Source: JBCBSP01 sp039819095
GTDB taxonomy: Bacteria > Pseudomonadota > Alphaproteobacteria > Caulobacterales > Maricaulaceae
Assembly: GCA_039819095.1 (NCBI GenBank)
Contig: JBCBSP010000008.1
Location: 1 to 64,000 of the forward strand
Length of the DNA: 64,000 nt
Direction of reading: 5' to 3'
Part shown: piece after piece, positions 17,213 through 24,847 of the stretch
How the letters are laid out: the number at the start of each line of letters is the position of its first letter
How positions within the stretch are numbered: the stretch's first letter is position 1
Made by a program: the position numbers and the translations under genes
Notes under the pieces: model-generated
Told to the model about the DNA's origin: nothing
What the model saw: the letters and a program-made list of their open reading frames with translations, nothing else
The model's database searches: none

Positions 17213-18646
17213 TCAGCCTCGCAGGCGGCGTTTCACGGCGTCGACATCGTCGGCCAAAGCCGCGTCTGAGGGCAGCCGCTCCGCGATTTTGTTCACCGCA
17301 TGGATCACGGTGGAATGGTCTCGCCCGCCGAAACGTCGACCGATATCCGGCAGCGAGCGTGTGGTGAGGGTTTTGCACAGATACATGGCGATGTGACGCG
17401 GACGCACGACCGACTGGGTGCGGCGCTTGGAGATGATGTCGTCCACCGTCACGCCGAACTGGGCGGCTGCGGCCTTCTGGATATCATCCACGGTGAGCCG
17501 GCGTTCCGCCTTCACCGGCAGCTCCGCCAGCGCGTCCTGCACTGTCTCCATGGTGACGGGCAGATTCATGTAGGCGGTGCGCACCACGATATTGTTCAGA
17601 ACACCCTCAAGCTCGCGCGCCGATGCGGTGACACGCGCGGCCAGGAAGTCGCGAACTGTCTCCGGCACATCGAGATCCGGGCAGTGCGTGCGCGCCATAG
17701 CGATCTTGCAGTCGAGAATTTTGCGGCGCAGGTCCAGGTCCGGAACCTCCAGCGGGCAGGCGAATCCGCCAGCCAGCAATGAGGCGATGCGCGGATCGGA
17801 CGCGTTCAGCTCGCCTGGCGCGCAATGGGAGGCGAGCACGACCGGCTTGCCCTCATTCATCCGCGCAGCAACGGTGTGCAGAAACTCATCCTCGGTGCGC
17901 GGCTTGCCGGCGATGAAATGGACATCGTCGATGAGAAGCACGTCGCATTCGCGCACCTGATCCTTGAAGGGCTGGACATCGCGCTGACGCAGGGCCGACT
18001 GGAAGCCGTTCAGAAATTCCTCTGCGGTCAGGTAGAGCGCCTTGCGCCCGGTCTCACCCAAAGAGACGGCGTGCGCGATGGCGCGCATCAGGTGGGTCTT
18101 GCCGACGCCATAGCCGCCATAGAAGAAAACCGGGTTGAACGGCGCGCTGGAGCTTGACGCAATCGTCTGCGCTGCCGTCGCGGCCATCATATTGGCCTGG
18201 CCGATCATGAAGGTGTCGAAGGTGAAACGCGCTTCTTCGCCGGCCGCCGCGCGACCGGTTGCGCCTTTGGTAGGTGCGGGGCGGTCGGAGCCCTGCGATG
18301 CGGAGCGCGCATTTTGAGCTTCGCCAGCGCCGTTCAGGACCGCTTCGCGGCGCAAACCGGCCAGTTTGGAAGGCTGCGTTTCGGCGCAGATCTCGATCTC
18401 GCGCGCTTCGCCATCCATCAGAGCCCAGATCGCCCGGAGCCGACCGCCGAGATTATCTTCGGTCCAGGCCCGGCTGTACTCGTTGGGGCAGATGATGCGC
18501 ACGCCCGCCGCGCCGCTGAGGCTGGCTTGGCTTGCCTCCACGCGAAGTCGAGCGATATCGGAAGCATAAATGGTATCGCCATACTCGCTCCGCAACCGCG
18601 CTCTGACCCCGCGCCAAACCTCGAAAATCTGCTCAGCGCCCGTCAT
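17213..18646 (-). CDS. dnaA: Chromosomal replication initiator protein DnaA
   Basis: 477 residues from the ATG at 18646 (MTGAEQIFEVWRGVRARL), chosen because DnaA domain I begins there and GGGGG lies 11 bases upstream. ATGs at 18691 and 18760 would add 15 or 38 residues. Domain I is residues 1-90, a low-complexity linker follows, then the AAA+ core with Walker A GGYGVGKTHL near 176 and Walker B VLLIDDVHFI near 234. Domain IV has the DnaA-box signature VRPRHIAMYLCKTLT and GGRDHSTVIHAV. It binds oriC and opens it. Its upstream region carries a CtrA box and a candidate promoter. Confidence 0.97.
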   Translation of the reverse strand: MTGAEQIFEVWRGVRARLRSEYGDTIYASDIARLRVEASQASLSGAAGVRIICPNEYSRAWTEDNLGGRLRAIWALMDGEAREIEICAETQPSKLAGLRREAVLNGAGEAQNARSASQGSDRPAPTKGATGRAAAGEEARFTFDTFMIGQANMMAATAAQTIASSSSAPFNPVFFYGGYGVGKTHLMRAIAHAVSLGETGRKALYLTAEEFLNGFQSALRQRDVQPFKDQVRECDVLLIDDVHFIAGKPRTEDEFLHTVAARMNEGKPVVLASHCAPGELNASDPRIASLLAGGFACPLEVPDLDLRRKILDCKIAMARTHCPDLDVPETVRDFLAARVTASARELEGVLNNIVVRTAYMNLPVTMETVQDALAELPVKAERRLTVDDIQKAAAAQFGVTVDDIISKRRTQSVVRPRHIAMYLCKTLTTRSLPDIGRRFGGRDHSTVIHAVNKIAERLPSDAALADDVDAVKRRLRG

Positions 18647-18842
18647 GTGATATACAGCCCCCGCTGATGCGGTGTTATTTTTAAACCCCATTGCCCCAAC
18701 TTTCAAAAGGCGGCCGGCCTGGCAATTCTGGCTAGCTAACATTTTGTTTTTCAGACGCAATTATCTCTTCGGGCAACGCAAAACTTTGCCGCCCGTTGGG
18801 CTCTTCTTGGTCCGTATGAAGATAACTTGCGTCAGTCCCGTT

Positions 18843-18870
18843 AAGTTACCGTCGCGCCCGCTCCGGTCAA
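18843..18870 (-). promoter_or_regulatory. Candidate sigma-70 promoter of dnaA
   Basis: On the minus strand TTGACC (18870-18865) and TAACTT (18848-18843) are separated by 16 bp. The start codon of dnaA is about 200 bp downstream, a long leader as also known for Caulobacter dnaA. The match is fair, not perfect. Confidence 0.35.
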
Positions 18871-18875
18871 CCGCA

Positions 18876-18891
18876 TTAACCTTGTCTTAAC
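18876..18891. promoter_or_regulatory. CtrA box TTAA-N7-TTAAC upstream of dnaA
   Basis: TTAACCTTGTCTTAAC matches the full CtrA consensus exactly (TTAA, seven bases, TTAAC). It ends 5 bp upstream of the -35 of the candidate dnaA promoter. In Caulobacterales CtrA binds such sites at the origin and at cell-cycle promoters. Confidence 0.6.
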
Positions 18892-19110
18892 CCCCGATTT
18901 CCGTCTTGACAGGGTATTTCCCGTGACGCTGCGTGGCTTTGCGCCTGAAAAAAAATTTCAGCTAATTTCAGTCAACGAGATTTGCTCGCACTGCAGCATG
19001 ATCGTGGGCCGTTTGCGCTCAGAGGCGCAGGCTATTCGGCACGCTGGGAGGTTTATGGTTTCTCCTTTTAAAGCAATGTTATGCACGCAATGCGGTTATC
19101 ATGAAAACAT

Positions 19111-19142
19111 CAAACAAAACGCCCGGAAGCCAGCTTCCGGGC
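19111..19142 (-). terminator. Rho-independent terminator of rpsT
   Basis: A perfect 10-bp stem GCCCGGAAGC (19121-19130) with its complement at 19133-19142 and a two-base loop, followed on the minus strand by GTTTTGTTTG. It sits 37 bp after the rpsT stop. Confidence 0.88.
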
Positions 19143-19178
19143 GCACTGTGTTTTGATCCGGCTAAGGACCGAATTTCA

Positions 19179-19445
19179 CTAAGCTGTCATGGCCTTAACA
19201 CGGGCCGAAAGCCGGGAGACTTTCCGTGAGCCGGTATTCTTGTGGATGATGCCCTTGGACACCGCCGACATCACTTCTGATTCCGCCGTTTTCAGCGCGG
19301 TGCGGGCTTCGTCCGCATTGCCGCCTTCAATCGCAGCCTCAACCTTCTTAACGAAGGTGCGCATGCGCGTGCGGCGCGCCTTGTTGACTTCGGTGCGGCG
19401 GGCGATTTTGCGCACCATTTTTTTCGCCGAACGGGTATTCGCCAT
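19179..19445 (-). CDS. rpsT: 30S ribosomal protein S20
   Basis: 88 residues, highly basic and helical: MANTRSAKKMVRKIARRTEVNK, typical of S20 (begin MANTRSAKK, later KGIIHKNTGSRKVSRLS). It binds 16S rRNA early in 30S assembly. It lies between dnaA and the enoyl-CoA hydratase gene, a conserved alphaproteobacterial neighbourhood, and has its own promoter and terminator. A stem-loop with a T-run lies in its leader, which may regulate it. Confidence 0.97.
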   Translation of the reverse strand: MANTRSAKKMVRKIARRTEVNKARRTRMRTFVKKVEAAIEGGNADEARTALKTAESEVMSAVSKGIIHKNTGSRKVSRLSARVKAMTA

Positions 19446-19464
19446 CGAGTTAGCCGTGCTCTTT

Positions 19465-19499
19465 CAAACAAAAGGCGCCACACGCGATAAGGGTGGCGC
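19465..19499 (-). terminator. Hairpin plus T-run between echA and rpsT (terminator or rpsT leader attenuator)
   Basis: Arms GCGCCAC (19475-19481) and GTGGCGC (19493-19499), loop of 11 bases; the minus strand continues CTTTTGTTTG. It is 69 bp beyond the echA stop, so it could end echA transcripts, but it also lies downstream of the predicted rpsT promoter and about 20 bp before the rpsT start. Confidence 0.6.
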
Positions 19500-19519
19500 G
19501 AGAATTCCGTGAGGCGCGG

Positions 19520-19548
19520 CGTATACCGGTCGCGCGCGCTGTCGTCAA
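19520..19548 (-). promoter_or_regulatory. Sigma-70 promoter of rpsT
   Basis: On the minus strand TTGACG (19548-19543), a 17-bp spacer and TATACG (19525-19520). Transcription would start near 19512 and give a leader of about 65 bases containing the hairpin. Confidence 0.6.
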
Positions 19549-19567
19549 CATGATCAAGCGCTCCGCC

Positions 19568-20344
19568 TTAGCGATGCTTGAAATGGGCTGCGCGCTTGTC
19601 CGCGAAAGCGGCCATGCCTTCGCTCTGATCCTCGGTGGCGAATTGCGACTGGAAGACCCGGCGTTCAAAGCGCACGCCTTCGGCCAGGCCCATTTCAAAG
19701 GCCATGTTGATCGTTTCCTTGGTCATCATGGCGATGGGCAGTGATTTCGAGGCAATGGTCTCGGCCGCCTCCATGGCGACATCCAGAAGATCGTCGGCCG
19801 GCACGACGCGCGAAACCAGCCCGGCGCGTTCGGCCTCTTCAGCCGGCATCATCCGGCCGGTCAGGCACAGATCCATCGCCTTGGCCTTGCCGACCGCGCG
19901 CGGCAGGCGCTGCGTGCCGCCGGCGCCGGGCATGACGCCGAGATTGATTTCCGGCTGACCGAACTTGGCCGTTTCCGCCGCGATGATGAAGTCGCACATC
20001 ATCGCGATCTCGCACCCGCCGCCCAGAGCATAGCCGGCGACCGCCGCGATGATCGGCTTGCGAAAGCGCGCCACGCTCTCCCAGGTCTCCGCGAAGGGGT
20101 CGTGACGATAGAGCGAGACGAAGTCGTGCTCTTGCAGCTCCTTGATGTCGGCGCCCGCCGCGAAGGCCTTCGCCGAGCCGGTCAACACAACGCAGCCAAT
20201 CTCCTCATCGCGTTCAAACGCGGTGAGCGCATCGGTCAGCTCGGTGGTTAGCTCATTGCAGAGCGCGTTCAGCGCGGTCGGGCGGTCAAGCGTGATCACG
20301 CCGACACGGCCTTCGGTTTTCACCTGGATCATCGAATAGGCCAT
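19568..20344 (-). CDS. Enoyl-CoA hydratase
   Basis: 258 residues from the ATG at 20344, which has GGAG seven bases upstream; the frame's earlier ATG lies in non-conserved sequence. It is a crotonase-fold enzyme: AFAAGADIKEL and GYALGGGCEIAMMCD form the oxyanion hole, with the catalytic glutamates in the latter's following segment (KFGQPEINLGVMPGAGGTQRL). It hydrates trans-2-enoyl-CoA in beta-oxidation. The position between mutM and rpsT is conserved in many Alphaproteobacteria. Expression may extend towards rpsT unless stopped by the hairpin at 19465-19499. Confidence 0.94.
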   Translation of the reverse strand: MAYSMIQVKTEGRVGVITLDRPTALNALCNELTTELTDALTAFERDEEIGCVVLTGSAKAFAAGADIKELQEHDFVSLYRHDPFAETWESVARFRKPIIAAVAGYALGGGCEIAMMCDFIIAAETAKFGQPEINLGVMPGAGGTQRLPRAVGKAKAMDLCLTGRMMPAEEAERAGLVSRVVPADDLLDVAMEAAETIASKSLPIAMMTKETINMAFEMGLAEGVRFERRVFQSQFATEDQSEGMAAFADKRAAHFKHR

Positions 20345-20484
20345 CAAAGGCTCCGTTTGTCGCACGGCGCGAAGGCGCTCGCACGTCTGACAAGGATAGG
20401 CTCGGCCTCCCATAGCCGAAGCGCGGCGCCGGGTCGACACCCCGGCGCCAGACGCTCAGCCTGCCCCTCCCTGATCAGGCGCGG

Positions 20485-21429
20485 CTAAGGCTGCGGGTTC
20501 AGGCGGCTGACCGCGTACCCTTCAGCTTCCAGAAGAGCGATGACGCCCTCTTCACCAGGCATGTGACCGGCGCCGACGGCCATGAAGGCGACACCGGGCT
20601 CGGCAAGCGCTGCGATGATGTGCGGGATCCAGTTATGGTTACGCTCTACCATGATGGCCTGATAGGTCTCCGGAGACTGCTCGCGCATCTCCACATTGAT
20701 CGCCGCGTCCAGCTCGTCCATGTCGCCGACCGCCCAAGCGCGCACAATGCGGTTGATGATCTCCGGACCCGCCTGCAAGTCGGCAAGGCCTCGCTCCATA
20801 TCACGCGCCTGCGCTTCCAGCGGTACGGACGCGAAGGCTGAGAACTGATCCTCGACCGTCTCGAAATAGGCGAACGCCATGCCCGTTTCAGCCGCGTCGC
20901 GGGCCAGAACCTGATCCACGCCGGAGTTTGGATCATAGCCAAGGGCTGTGATCTGCGAGACTGCGATGGTCACCGAGGCGAGCCAGGGCTGCAGCCCTTC
21001 CATCGCCGCCGGGGCGAGGCCGAGCTTCGGGCCTTCAGCGCTCAGCACCGCAATCGCGTCTTCGCTCAGAAGGCTGGACAGGGTCACGCCGGCTGGATTG
21101 AAACCGTAACGCGGCAGAAGCGCGCCCATCTGGGCCTGGGCTTGCTCACTGACCACATCGGCCTCAAGCCAGAGCGTGTCTGCTTCAGCGAACGCGGTCT
21201 GGAAGGCTTCGGTGCGCCAGTCGAGCGTGGCCGGCAGCAGGTGGACGGTGCCGAACAGGTAGAGCCGGGTGTCCTCATCCTCCAGCAGCCAGATCGCCGG
21301 ATCCGCATCAATCTCGGCATAGCTTGCATCCGGCGCGCCAACAGGCTGCGCGTGCATTGCGCCGCCGGTGAAGCCGGCCAGCGCCAGCGCCAAAGCGCAG
21401 GCGCGCAGGGGAGACGTCATCATCTTCAT
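20485..21429 (-). CDS. TraB/GumN family protein (secreted)
   Basis: 314 residues from the ATG at 21429, placed six bases after AAGGAG; several adjacent ATG codons (21432, 21423, 21420) are possible. A signal peptide ends near AMHAQP. The mature protein has the GX2H pair of the family: LYLFGTVHLLP near residue 56 and VAFMAVGAGHMPGEEG near the C-terminus, and WLEADVV, which form the putative metalloprotease-like active site of Tiki/TraB proteins. Function in bacteria is not settled. Transcription probably starts in 21433-21575, where the inverted repeat GTGTAAA-N6-TTTACAC lies. Confidence 0.85.
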   Translation of the reverse strand: MKMMTSPLRACALALALAGFTGGAMHAQPVGAPDASYAEIDADPAIWLLEDEDTRLYLFGTVHLLPATLDWRTEAFQTAFAEADTLWLEADVVSEQAQAQMGALLPRYGFNPAGVTLSSLLSEDAIAVLSAEGPKLGLAPAAMEGLQPWLASVTIAVSQITALGYDPNSGVDQVLARDAAETGMAFAYFETVEDQFSAFASVPLEAQARDMERGLADLQAGPEIINRIVRAWAVGDMDELDAAINVEMREQSPETYQAIMVERNHNWIPHIIAALAEPGVAFMAVGAGHMPGEEGVIALLEAEGYAVSRLNPQP

Positions 21430-21499
21430 CATGTGCTCCTTATCGACCATCATCATTATGAGCTCTCTTGATTTTGGACCAGCGGGGTTCCGCTGTTTT

Positions 21500-21519
21500 G
21501 TGTAAAGGGTCATTTACAC
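21500..21519. promoter_or_regulatory. Inverted repeat GTGTAAA-N6-TTTACAC, operator candidate
   Basis: Perfect 7-bp arms (21500-21506 and 21513-21519) in the promoter region of the TraB/GumN gene, 70 bp before its start. The geometry fits a dimeric TetR- or GntR-type repressor; the regulator is not next to it. Confidence 0.45.
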
Positions 21520-21575
21520 TTCGCCAGCAACTTGTCAAGTGTGCTTTACTCGCCTTCCGAGTCGTCACCGCCCAC

Positions 21576-22439
21576 TCACCTTTGGCAAGTCCCGCAGTAA
21601 AAGCTTGAGCGTCCGCTCTGCACGATGCGTTTCACCACGCCGCTGCATCCTTCGCCCCGGCACGGCTCGCCCTCGCGACCATAGACATCAAAGCGATGCT
21701 GGAAATAACCCAGCGCTCCGTCTGTGCCGGCATAATCTCGCAAGGTTGAGCCGCCGGCTTCGATCGCCTCACCGATCACGTCCCGAACCGACGCGGCCAG
21801 CCGCGCCGAACGGGCGCCGGGAATGGACAGCGCAGAGCGTTTGGGCGAGATCCGAGCACGGAACAGGGCTTCGCAGACATAGATATTGCCCAGCCCCGCC
21901 ACGATGCGCTGGTCCAGAAGCGCTGCCTTGATCGGGGTGCGCTTGCCAGCAAGGGCATGATCGAGATGAGCCGCGGAGAAGGCGTTGGAGTTCGGCTCGG
22001 GGCCCAGCAAGGCCAGATAGGGCTGAGACGCCTCGTCGGCGGTGTCGAACAGCGTCATGAAGCCGAAGCGGCGCGGGTCGTTATAGGTGACCGTCACCCC
22101 GCCCTCCAGCTGGAAGACGACATGATCATGGGCGGGGTTGGCCGCCGGGGCGTAGACGAAATCGCCCGGCTGACGGGCAAGTTCGTCCGCTTCGATGGAA
22201 AAGCGCCCGGACATGCCCAGATGCATCAGCAGGGTCTCGCCGGAGCCCAGCCGCACGAGCAGATATTTCGCTCGCCGGTCCACGCGCTCCACCCGCGTCC
22301 CGGTCAGCCGTTCGGCGAAGCGGTCGGGAAAGGCGAAGCGCAGATCGGGGCGGTTGGCGCGTGCGGCAAGAATGCGACGGTTTTCCATCGCCGGGGCCAG
22401 ACCGCGCCGCACCGTCTCGACTTCAGGCAGTTCCGGCAT
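21576..22439 (-). CDS. mutM: Formamidopyrimidine-DNA glycosylase
   Basis: 287 residues. The start is the ATG at 22439 giving MPELPEVETVRRGL, since the catalytic N-terminal proline must follow Met directly, and AAGGA lies five bases upstream. The helix-two-turn-helix region and C-terminal zinc finger (CRGEGCSGVVKRIV...SFYCGTCQR) are intact, with four cysteines. It removes 8-oxoguanine and formamidopyrimidines and cleaves the abasic site. Its start is only 14 bp from the start of the divergent unknown gene. Confidence 0.97.
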   Translation of the reverse strand: MPELPEVETVRRGLAPAMENRRILAARANRPDLRFAFPDRFAERLTGTRVERVDRRAKYLLVRLGSGETLLMHLGMSGRFSIEADELARQPGDFVYAPAANPAHDHVVFQLEGGVTVTYNDPRRFGFMTLFDTADEASQPYLALLGPEPNSNAFSAAHLDHALAGKRTPIKAALLDQRIVAGLGNIYVCEALFRARISPKRSALSIPGARSARLAASVRDVIGEAIEAGGSTLRDYAGTDGALGYFQHRFDVYGREGEPCRGEGCSGVVKRIVQSGRSSFYCGTCQR

Positions 22440-22453
22440 CACCATCCTTCGAC

Positions 22454-23125
22454 ATGCTGCTGAGATCGAAATACGCCAAGGCCCGCCCCGAAGCGAGGCT
22501 TGCCCGCACCGAGGATATCGGTTCGGTCGCCGGGGAAGCGCTGGATGCGCTCGCGCGCCGGCGGGCCGGCACGCCGGCGCCGTCCGCCTTCAGCGACCAC
22601 CCCCATCCCTGGACGCTGGACTTTGCACGTCTTCTGGCGCGCCGCGTGGATGACAGGTTGAGCGCCGGCGCGCCCTGGCCGGGTCGTCACCTGATCAGCT
22701 GCGACGGCGCCGCCGGGCGATCCGGCATGACCAGCCATGCTCCGGGCGAGCGGCTACTGGCTCCAGCCTGGCTTCACGATGTCGCCTGGCGCGTGGAGCG
22801 CGAGGACGGCTCGGCGCTGGCGGATACGCCGCTTGTCGCCCGGCTGGTCTGGCGGGGCGGCTGGCCGCAGTTGGTTGGCGCGTGTGACGCCATTGCGGCC
22901 TGCCGGGCGCGGGTCAGGCTGGTCTGCGCCAATGCAGATCCGGCCCGCGCGGTTGGAGAGATGACATTGGCTGAGGCGCTGGCCTTTCGCATCTCGGCTT
23001 TCGCACCGGCCGGAGATCGCGTCGTGCTGGCCTTTTACGGCGGGGATGACGCGGGGGCTGAGCGCGCCGGCTTCACCCTGTTCGATTATGCCTGCGGCGA
23101 GCGCGACGTGAAGCCGCGCCGCTAG
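22454..23125 (+). CDS. Conserved hypothetical protein between mutM and ubiE
   Basis: 223 residues from the ATG at 22454. It is cytoplasmic and Arg/Ala-rich with no membrane segment. Recognisable stretches are DHPHPWTLDFARLLARRVDD, DTPLVARLVWRGGWPQLVGAC and ISAFAPAGDRVVLAFYGGDD. I do not recognise the family. With 14 bp between its start and mutM's, its promoter must lie inside mutM, or the true start is further in (for example a later GTG). It reads toward ubiE, 38 bp downstream, so they may be co-transcribed. Confidence 0.55.
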   Translation: MLLRSKYAKARPEARLARTEDIGSVAGEALDALARRRAGTPAPSAFSDHPHPWTLDFARLLARRVDDRLSAGAPWPGRHLISCDGAAGRSGMTSHAPGERLLAPAWLHDVAWRVEREDGSALADTPLVARLVWRGGWPQLVGACDAIAACRARVRLVCANADPARAVGEMTLAEALAFRISAFAPAGDRVVLAFYGGDDAGAERAGFTLFDYACGERDVKPRR

Positions 23126-23163
23126 GCGCGCCGGCTGTCTGGCCGGCGCAGGCTGCAGGGCCT

Positions 23164-23967
23164 ATGTTCGCGCCCATGACCGAGATCGCTTCTTCCGACC
23201 CGTCCGCATCCGGCGCCGACACGGCCTCTTTCGGCTTTCGGCAAGTGCCAGCCTCTGAAAAGGCGGGCCTCGTCCGCAGCGTGTTTGACCGGTCTGCGCG
23301 GCGCTACGATCTCATGAATGACTTCATGAGTCTCGGCGTGCACCGGGTCTGGAAAGAGATCGCCATCACCAAGGCCAATCCTTCGCCGGGCGAACGCCTG
23401 ATCGATGTGGCCGGCGGCACGGGCGATCTGGCGCGGGCCTTTCTGGACCGGGCTGAAGCGCGCCGAAAGCGTCGCGGCGGGACGCCGGCTGAAGCGGTGG
23501 TGGCCGACATCAACGCGCAGATGATGTTCGCCGGGCTCAAACGCGGCGGCGGGGCGCAGCTGCGCTGGGCGTGCGCGGACGCCGAACGCCTGCCTTTTCC
23601 CGATGGGAGCGCCGATTGCGTCATGATCGGCTTTGGCATTCGCAACGTGACCCGGCGCGATGCCGCGCTGGCGGATATGCGCCGTGTGCTCAAGCCGGGC
23701 GGTCGTTTCTTAAGCCTTGAATTCTCACGTCCGACCACGCGCGCCCTGTCGCGAGTGTACGACGCCTGGTCCTTCAAGGTGATCCCGCAGCTCGGGGCGC
23801 TCGTCGCGCAAGATCGCGACAGCTATCAGTATCTGGTGGAGTCCATCCGCCGCTTCCCCCATCAGGACGCCTTCAAGGCCGAGATCAAGGCCGCAGGCTT
23901 CAGCAATGTGACCGTCACCAACCTGTCCGGCGGCATCGCAGCCCTGCACATGGGCTGGAAGGTCTGA
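23164..23967 (+). CDS. ubiE: Demethylmenaquinone/ubiquinone biosynthesis C-methyltransferase
   Basis: 267 residues; the ATG at 23164 has CAGGG four bases upstream, an ATG at 23176 is also possible. It is a class I SAM methyltransferase: SAM motif LIDVAGGTGDLARAF, the UbiE signatures YDLMNDFMSLGVHRVWK and IGFGIRNVTRRDAALADMRRVLKPGG. It adds the C-2 methyl group of the ubiquinone ring (DDMQH2 formation). UbiB lies 2.2 kb downstream, separated by the sigma-factor module that interrupts the usual ubiE-ubiB order. Confidence 0.96.
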   Translation: MFAPMTEIASSDPSASGADTASFGFRQVPASEKAGLVRSVFDRSARRYDLMNDFMSLGVHRVWKEIAITKANPSPGERLIDVAGGTGDLARAFLDRAEARRKRRGGTPAEAVVADINAQMMFAGLKRGGGAQLRWACADAERLPFPDGSADCVMIGFGIRNVTRRDAALADMRRVLKPGGRFLSLEFSRPTTRALSRVYDAWSFKVIPQLGALVAQDRDSYQYLVESIRRFPHQDAFKAEIKAAGFSNVTVTNLSGGIAALHMGWKV

Positions 23968-24019
23968 CGCATCTTTTTTGCTGAGCCTGTCGAAACGGGC
24001 CAGGCTCGCGCGTCTTGTA

Positions 24020-24059
24020 TTTGAAAGCCTCGAACGCAAGGTCGCTTGGAGGCTTCAAA
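24020..24059. repeat. Inverted repeat before the YciI/sigma module
   Basis: Arms TTTGAAAGCCTC (24020-24031) and GAGGCTTCAAA (24049-24059) pair with one bulged A, loop of 17 bases. It lies in the ubiE-yciI gap, 26 bp before the first YciI start. It may end ubiE transcription or be a dispersed palindrome. Confidence 0.5.
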
Positions 24060-24084
24060 CGCGAGAAAGGACGCGAAGCGAGAG

Positions 24085-24450
24085 ATGCAATACGCCATAT
24101 TGATCTATGAGACGCCGGGTGAGTTCGCCCGCCGATCCGGACAGGAGTCCTCCGTCTACTGGTCAGGCTGGGCCGCCTATTTTGGCGCGCTCGGTGAACG
24201 GGCCCGGAGCGGGGCCTGCCTTAAAGGTCCTGAGACGGGCACGACGGTTCGCGGCGGTGCGCAGGCGCGCGAGGTTCAGGACGGGCCGTATGCCGACACG
24301 CGTGAACAGCTCGGCGGCTTTACGCTTATTGAGGCGGATAGCCTTGATGATGCGCTGGCCTGGGCGGAGCGTTGCCCCGCCGCCGCAACCGGCGCGGTTG
24401 AAGTCCGCCCCGTTTTGCCGATGAGTGAAGTATCGGAGATGCAATCATGA
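24085..24450 (+). CDS. YciI/DGPF-domain protein 1
   Basis: 121 residues from the ATG at 24085 (MQYAILIYETPGEFA); an upstream start at 24046 lies in the inverted repeat. It is a small dimeric alpha/beta protein of the DGPF (YciI-related, DUF1428-like) group: AREVQDGPYADTREQLGGF carries the DGPF motif as DGPY, and ends in AWAERCPAAATGAVEVRPV. Such proteins are encoded with ECF42 sigma factors; their biochemical role is unknown. Its stop overlaps the start of the second YciI protein (ATGA), which is about half identical, so this is a tandem duplication. Confidence 0.85.
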   Translation: MQYAILIYETPGEFARRSGQESSVYWSGWAAYFGALGERARSGACLKGPETGTTVRGGAQAREVQDGPYADTREQLGGFTLIEADSLDDALAWAERCPAAATGAVEVRPVLPMSEVSEMQS

Positions 24451-24788
24451 AATACGCCCTTTTTCTTTATGATGACGAGGCCGAATGGACCAGCCTCAGC
24501 GAAGCCGAACGCGGTGCGGTGATTGGGGAGCACATGGCTTATGTCGATGCTCTGGTGGCCGCTGGCGCCATGCAGGGCGGCGAGCCGCTGCAGACCAGCG
24601 AACAGGCCCGAACACTTCGCGGCGGAAAGGTTGAGGACGGACCTTATGCCGATACGCGAGAACAGCTGGGCGGCTTTTATGTCATCGACGTCGCCGACAT
24701 GGACGTCGCGCTGGACTGGGCGCGCAAATGCCCAACGGCGAAGACCGGTGTGGTCGAGGTCCGGCCCGTCCCGGACTATGGCGGGTAG
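24447..24788 (+). CDS. YciI/DGPF-domain protein 2
   Basis: 113 residues, a paralogue of the preceding gene: MKYALFLYDDEAEW at the start, then KVEDGPYADTREQLGGFYVIDV and DWARKCPTAKTGVVEVRPV. The shared motif DGPYADTREQLGGF is identical in both. It is translationally coupled to the first copy by the ATGA overlap and is followed, after two palindromes, by the ECF42 sigma gene. A YciI-type fold and a dimeric cytoplasmic protein are known for the family; in ECF42 systems the DGPF protein is thought to act with the sigma factor. Confidence 0.88.
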   Translation: MKYALFLYDDEAEWTSLSEAERGAVIGEHMAYVDALVAAGAMQGGEPLQTSEQARTLRGGKVEDGPYADTREQLGGFYVIDVADMDVALDWARKCPTAKTGVVEVRPVPDYGG

Positions 24789-24789
24789 A

Positions 24790-24834
24790 GCCTTTTCAGC
24801 AAAACTTAGAACCGGTTTTTCGGTTCGAAAAGGC
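24790..24834. repeat. Nested inverted repeats between YciI 2 and the sigma gene
   Basis: Outer arms GCCTTTTC (24790-24797) and GAAAAGGC (24827-24834); inner arms GAACCG (24809-24814) and CGGTTC (24821-24826) with loop GTTTTT. The folded RNA would be a double-stem structure just after the YciI stop; it may act as a terminator or be half of a dispersed palindrome with the next repeat. Confidence 0.5.
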
Positions 24835-24847
24835 GATCACTCAAAGG

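Larger units (their letters stand above)
18647..19110. other. Regulatory region upstream of dnaA, no gene
   Basis: About 460 bp between dnaA and the rpsT terminator, both on the minus strand. It is AT-richer than its surroundings and holds the candidate dnaA promoter, a full CtrA box, the inverted repeat CTGAAA-N5-TTTCAG (18945-18961) in an A/T run, and one DnaA-box-like sequence TTATGCACG (19078-19086, one mismatch to TTWTNCACA). The single + frame here (18923-19156) lacks coding character. A role in replication control or as part of an origin is possible but there is no cluster of DnaA boxes. Confidence 0.5.

Noticed and set aside
18923..19156. Plus-strand frame of 77 codons with CSHCS and CTQCG cysteines (zinc-ribbon-like)
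   Set aside because: It overlaps the rpsT terminator hairpin and the dnaA regulatory region, has no ribosome binding site and no family resemblance.
18647..19178. Chromosome origin (oriC) at dnaA
   Set aside because: Only one poor DnaA box and no box cluster; a CtrA box alone is not enough, so it is listed only as regulatory DNA.
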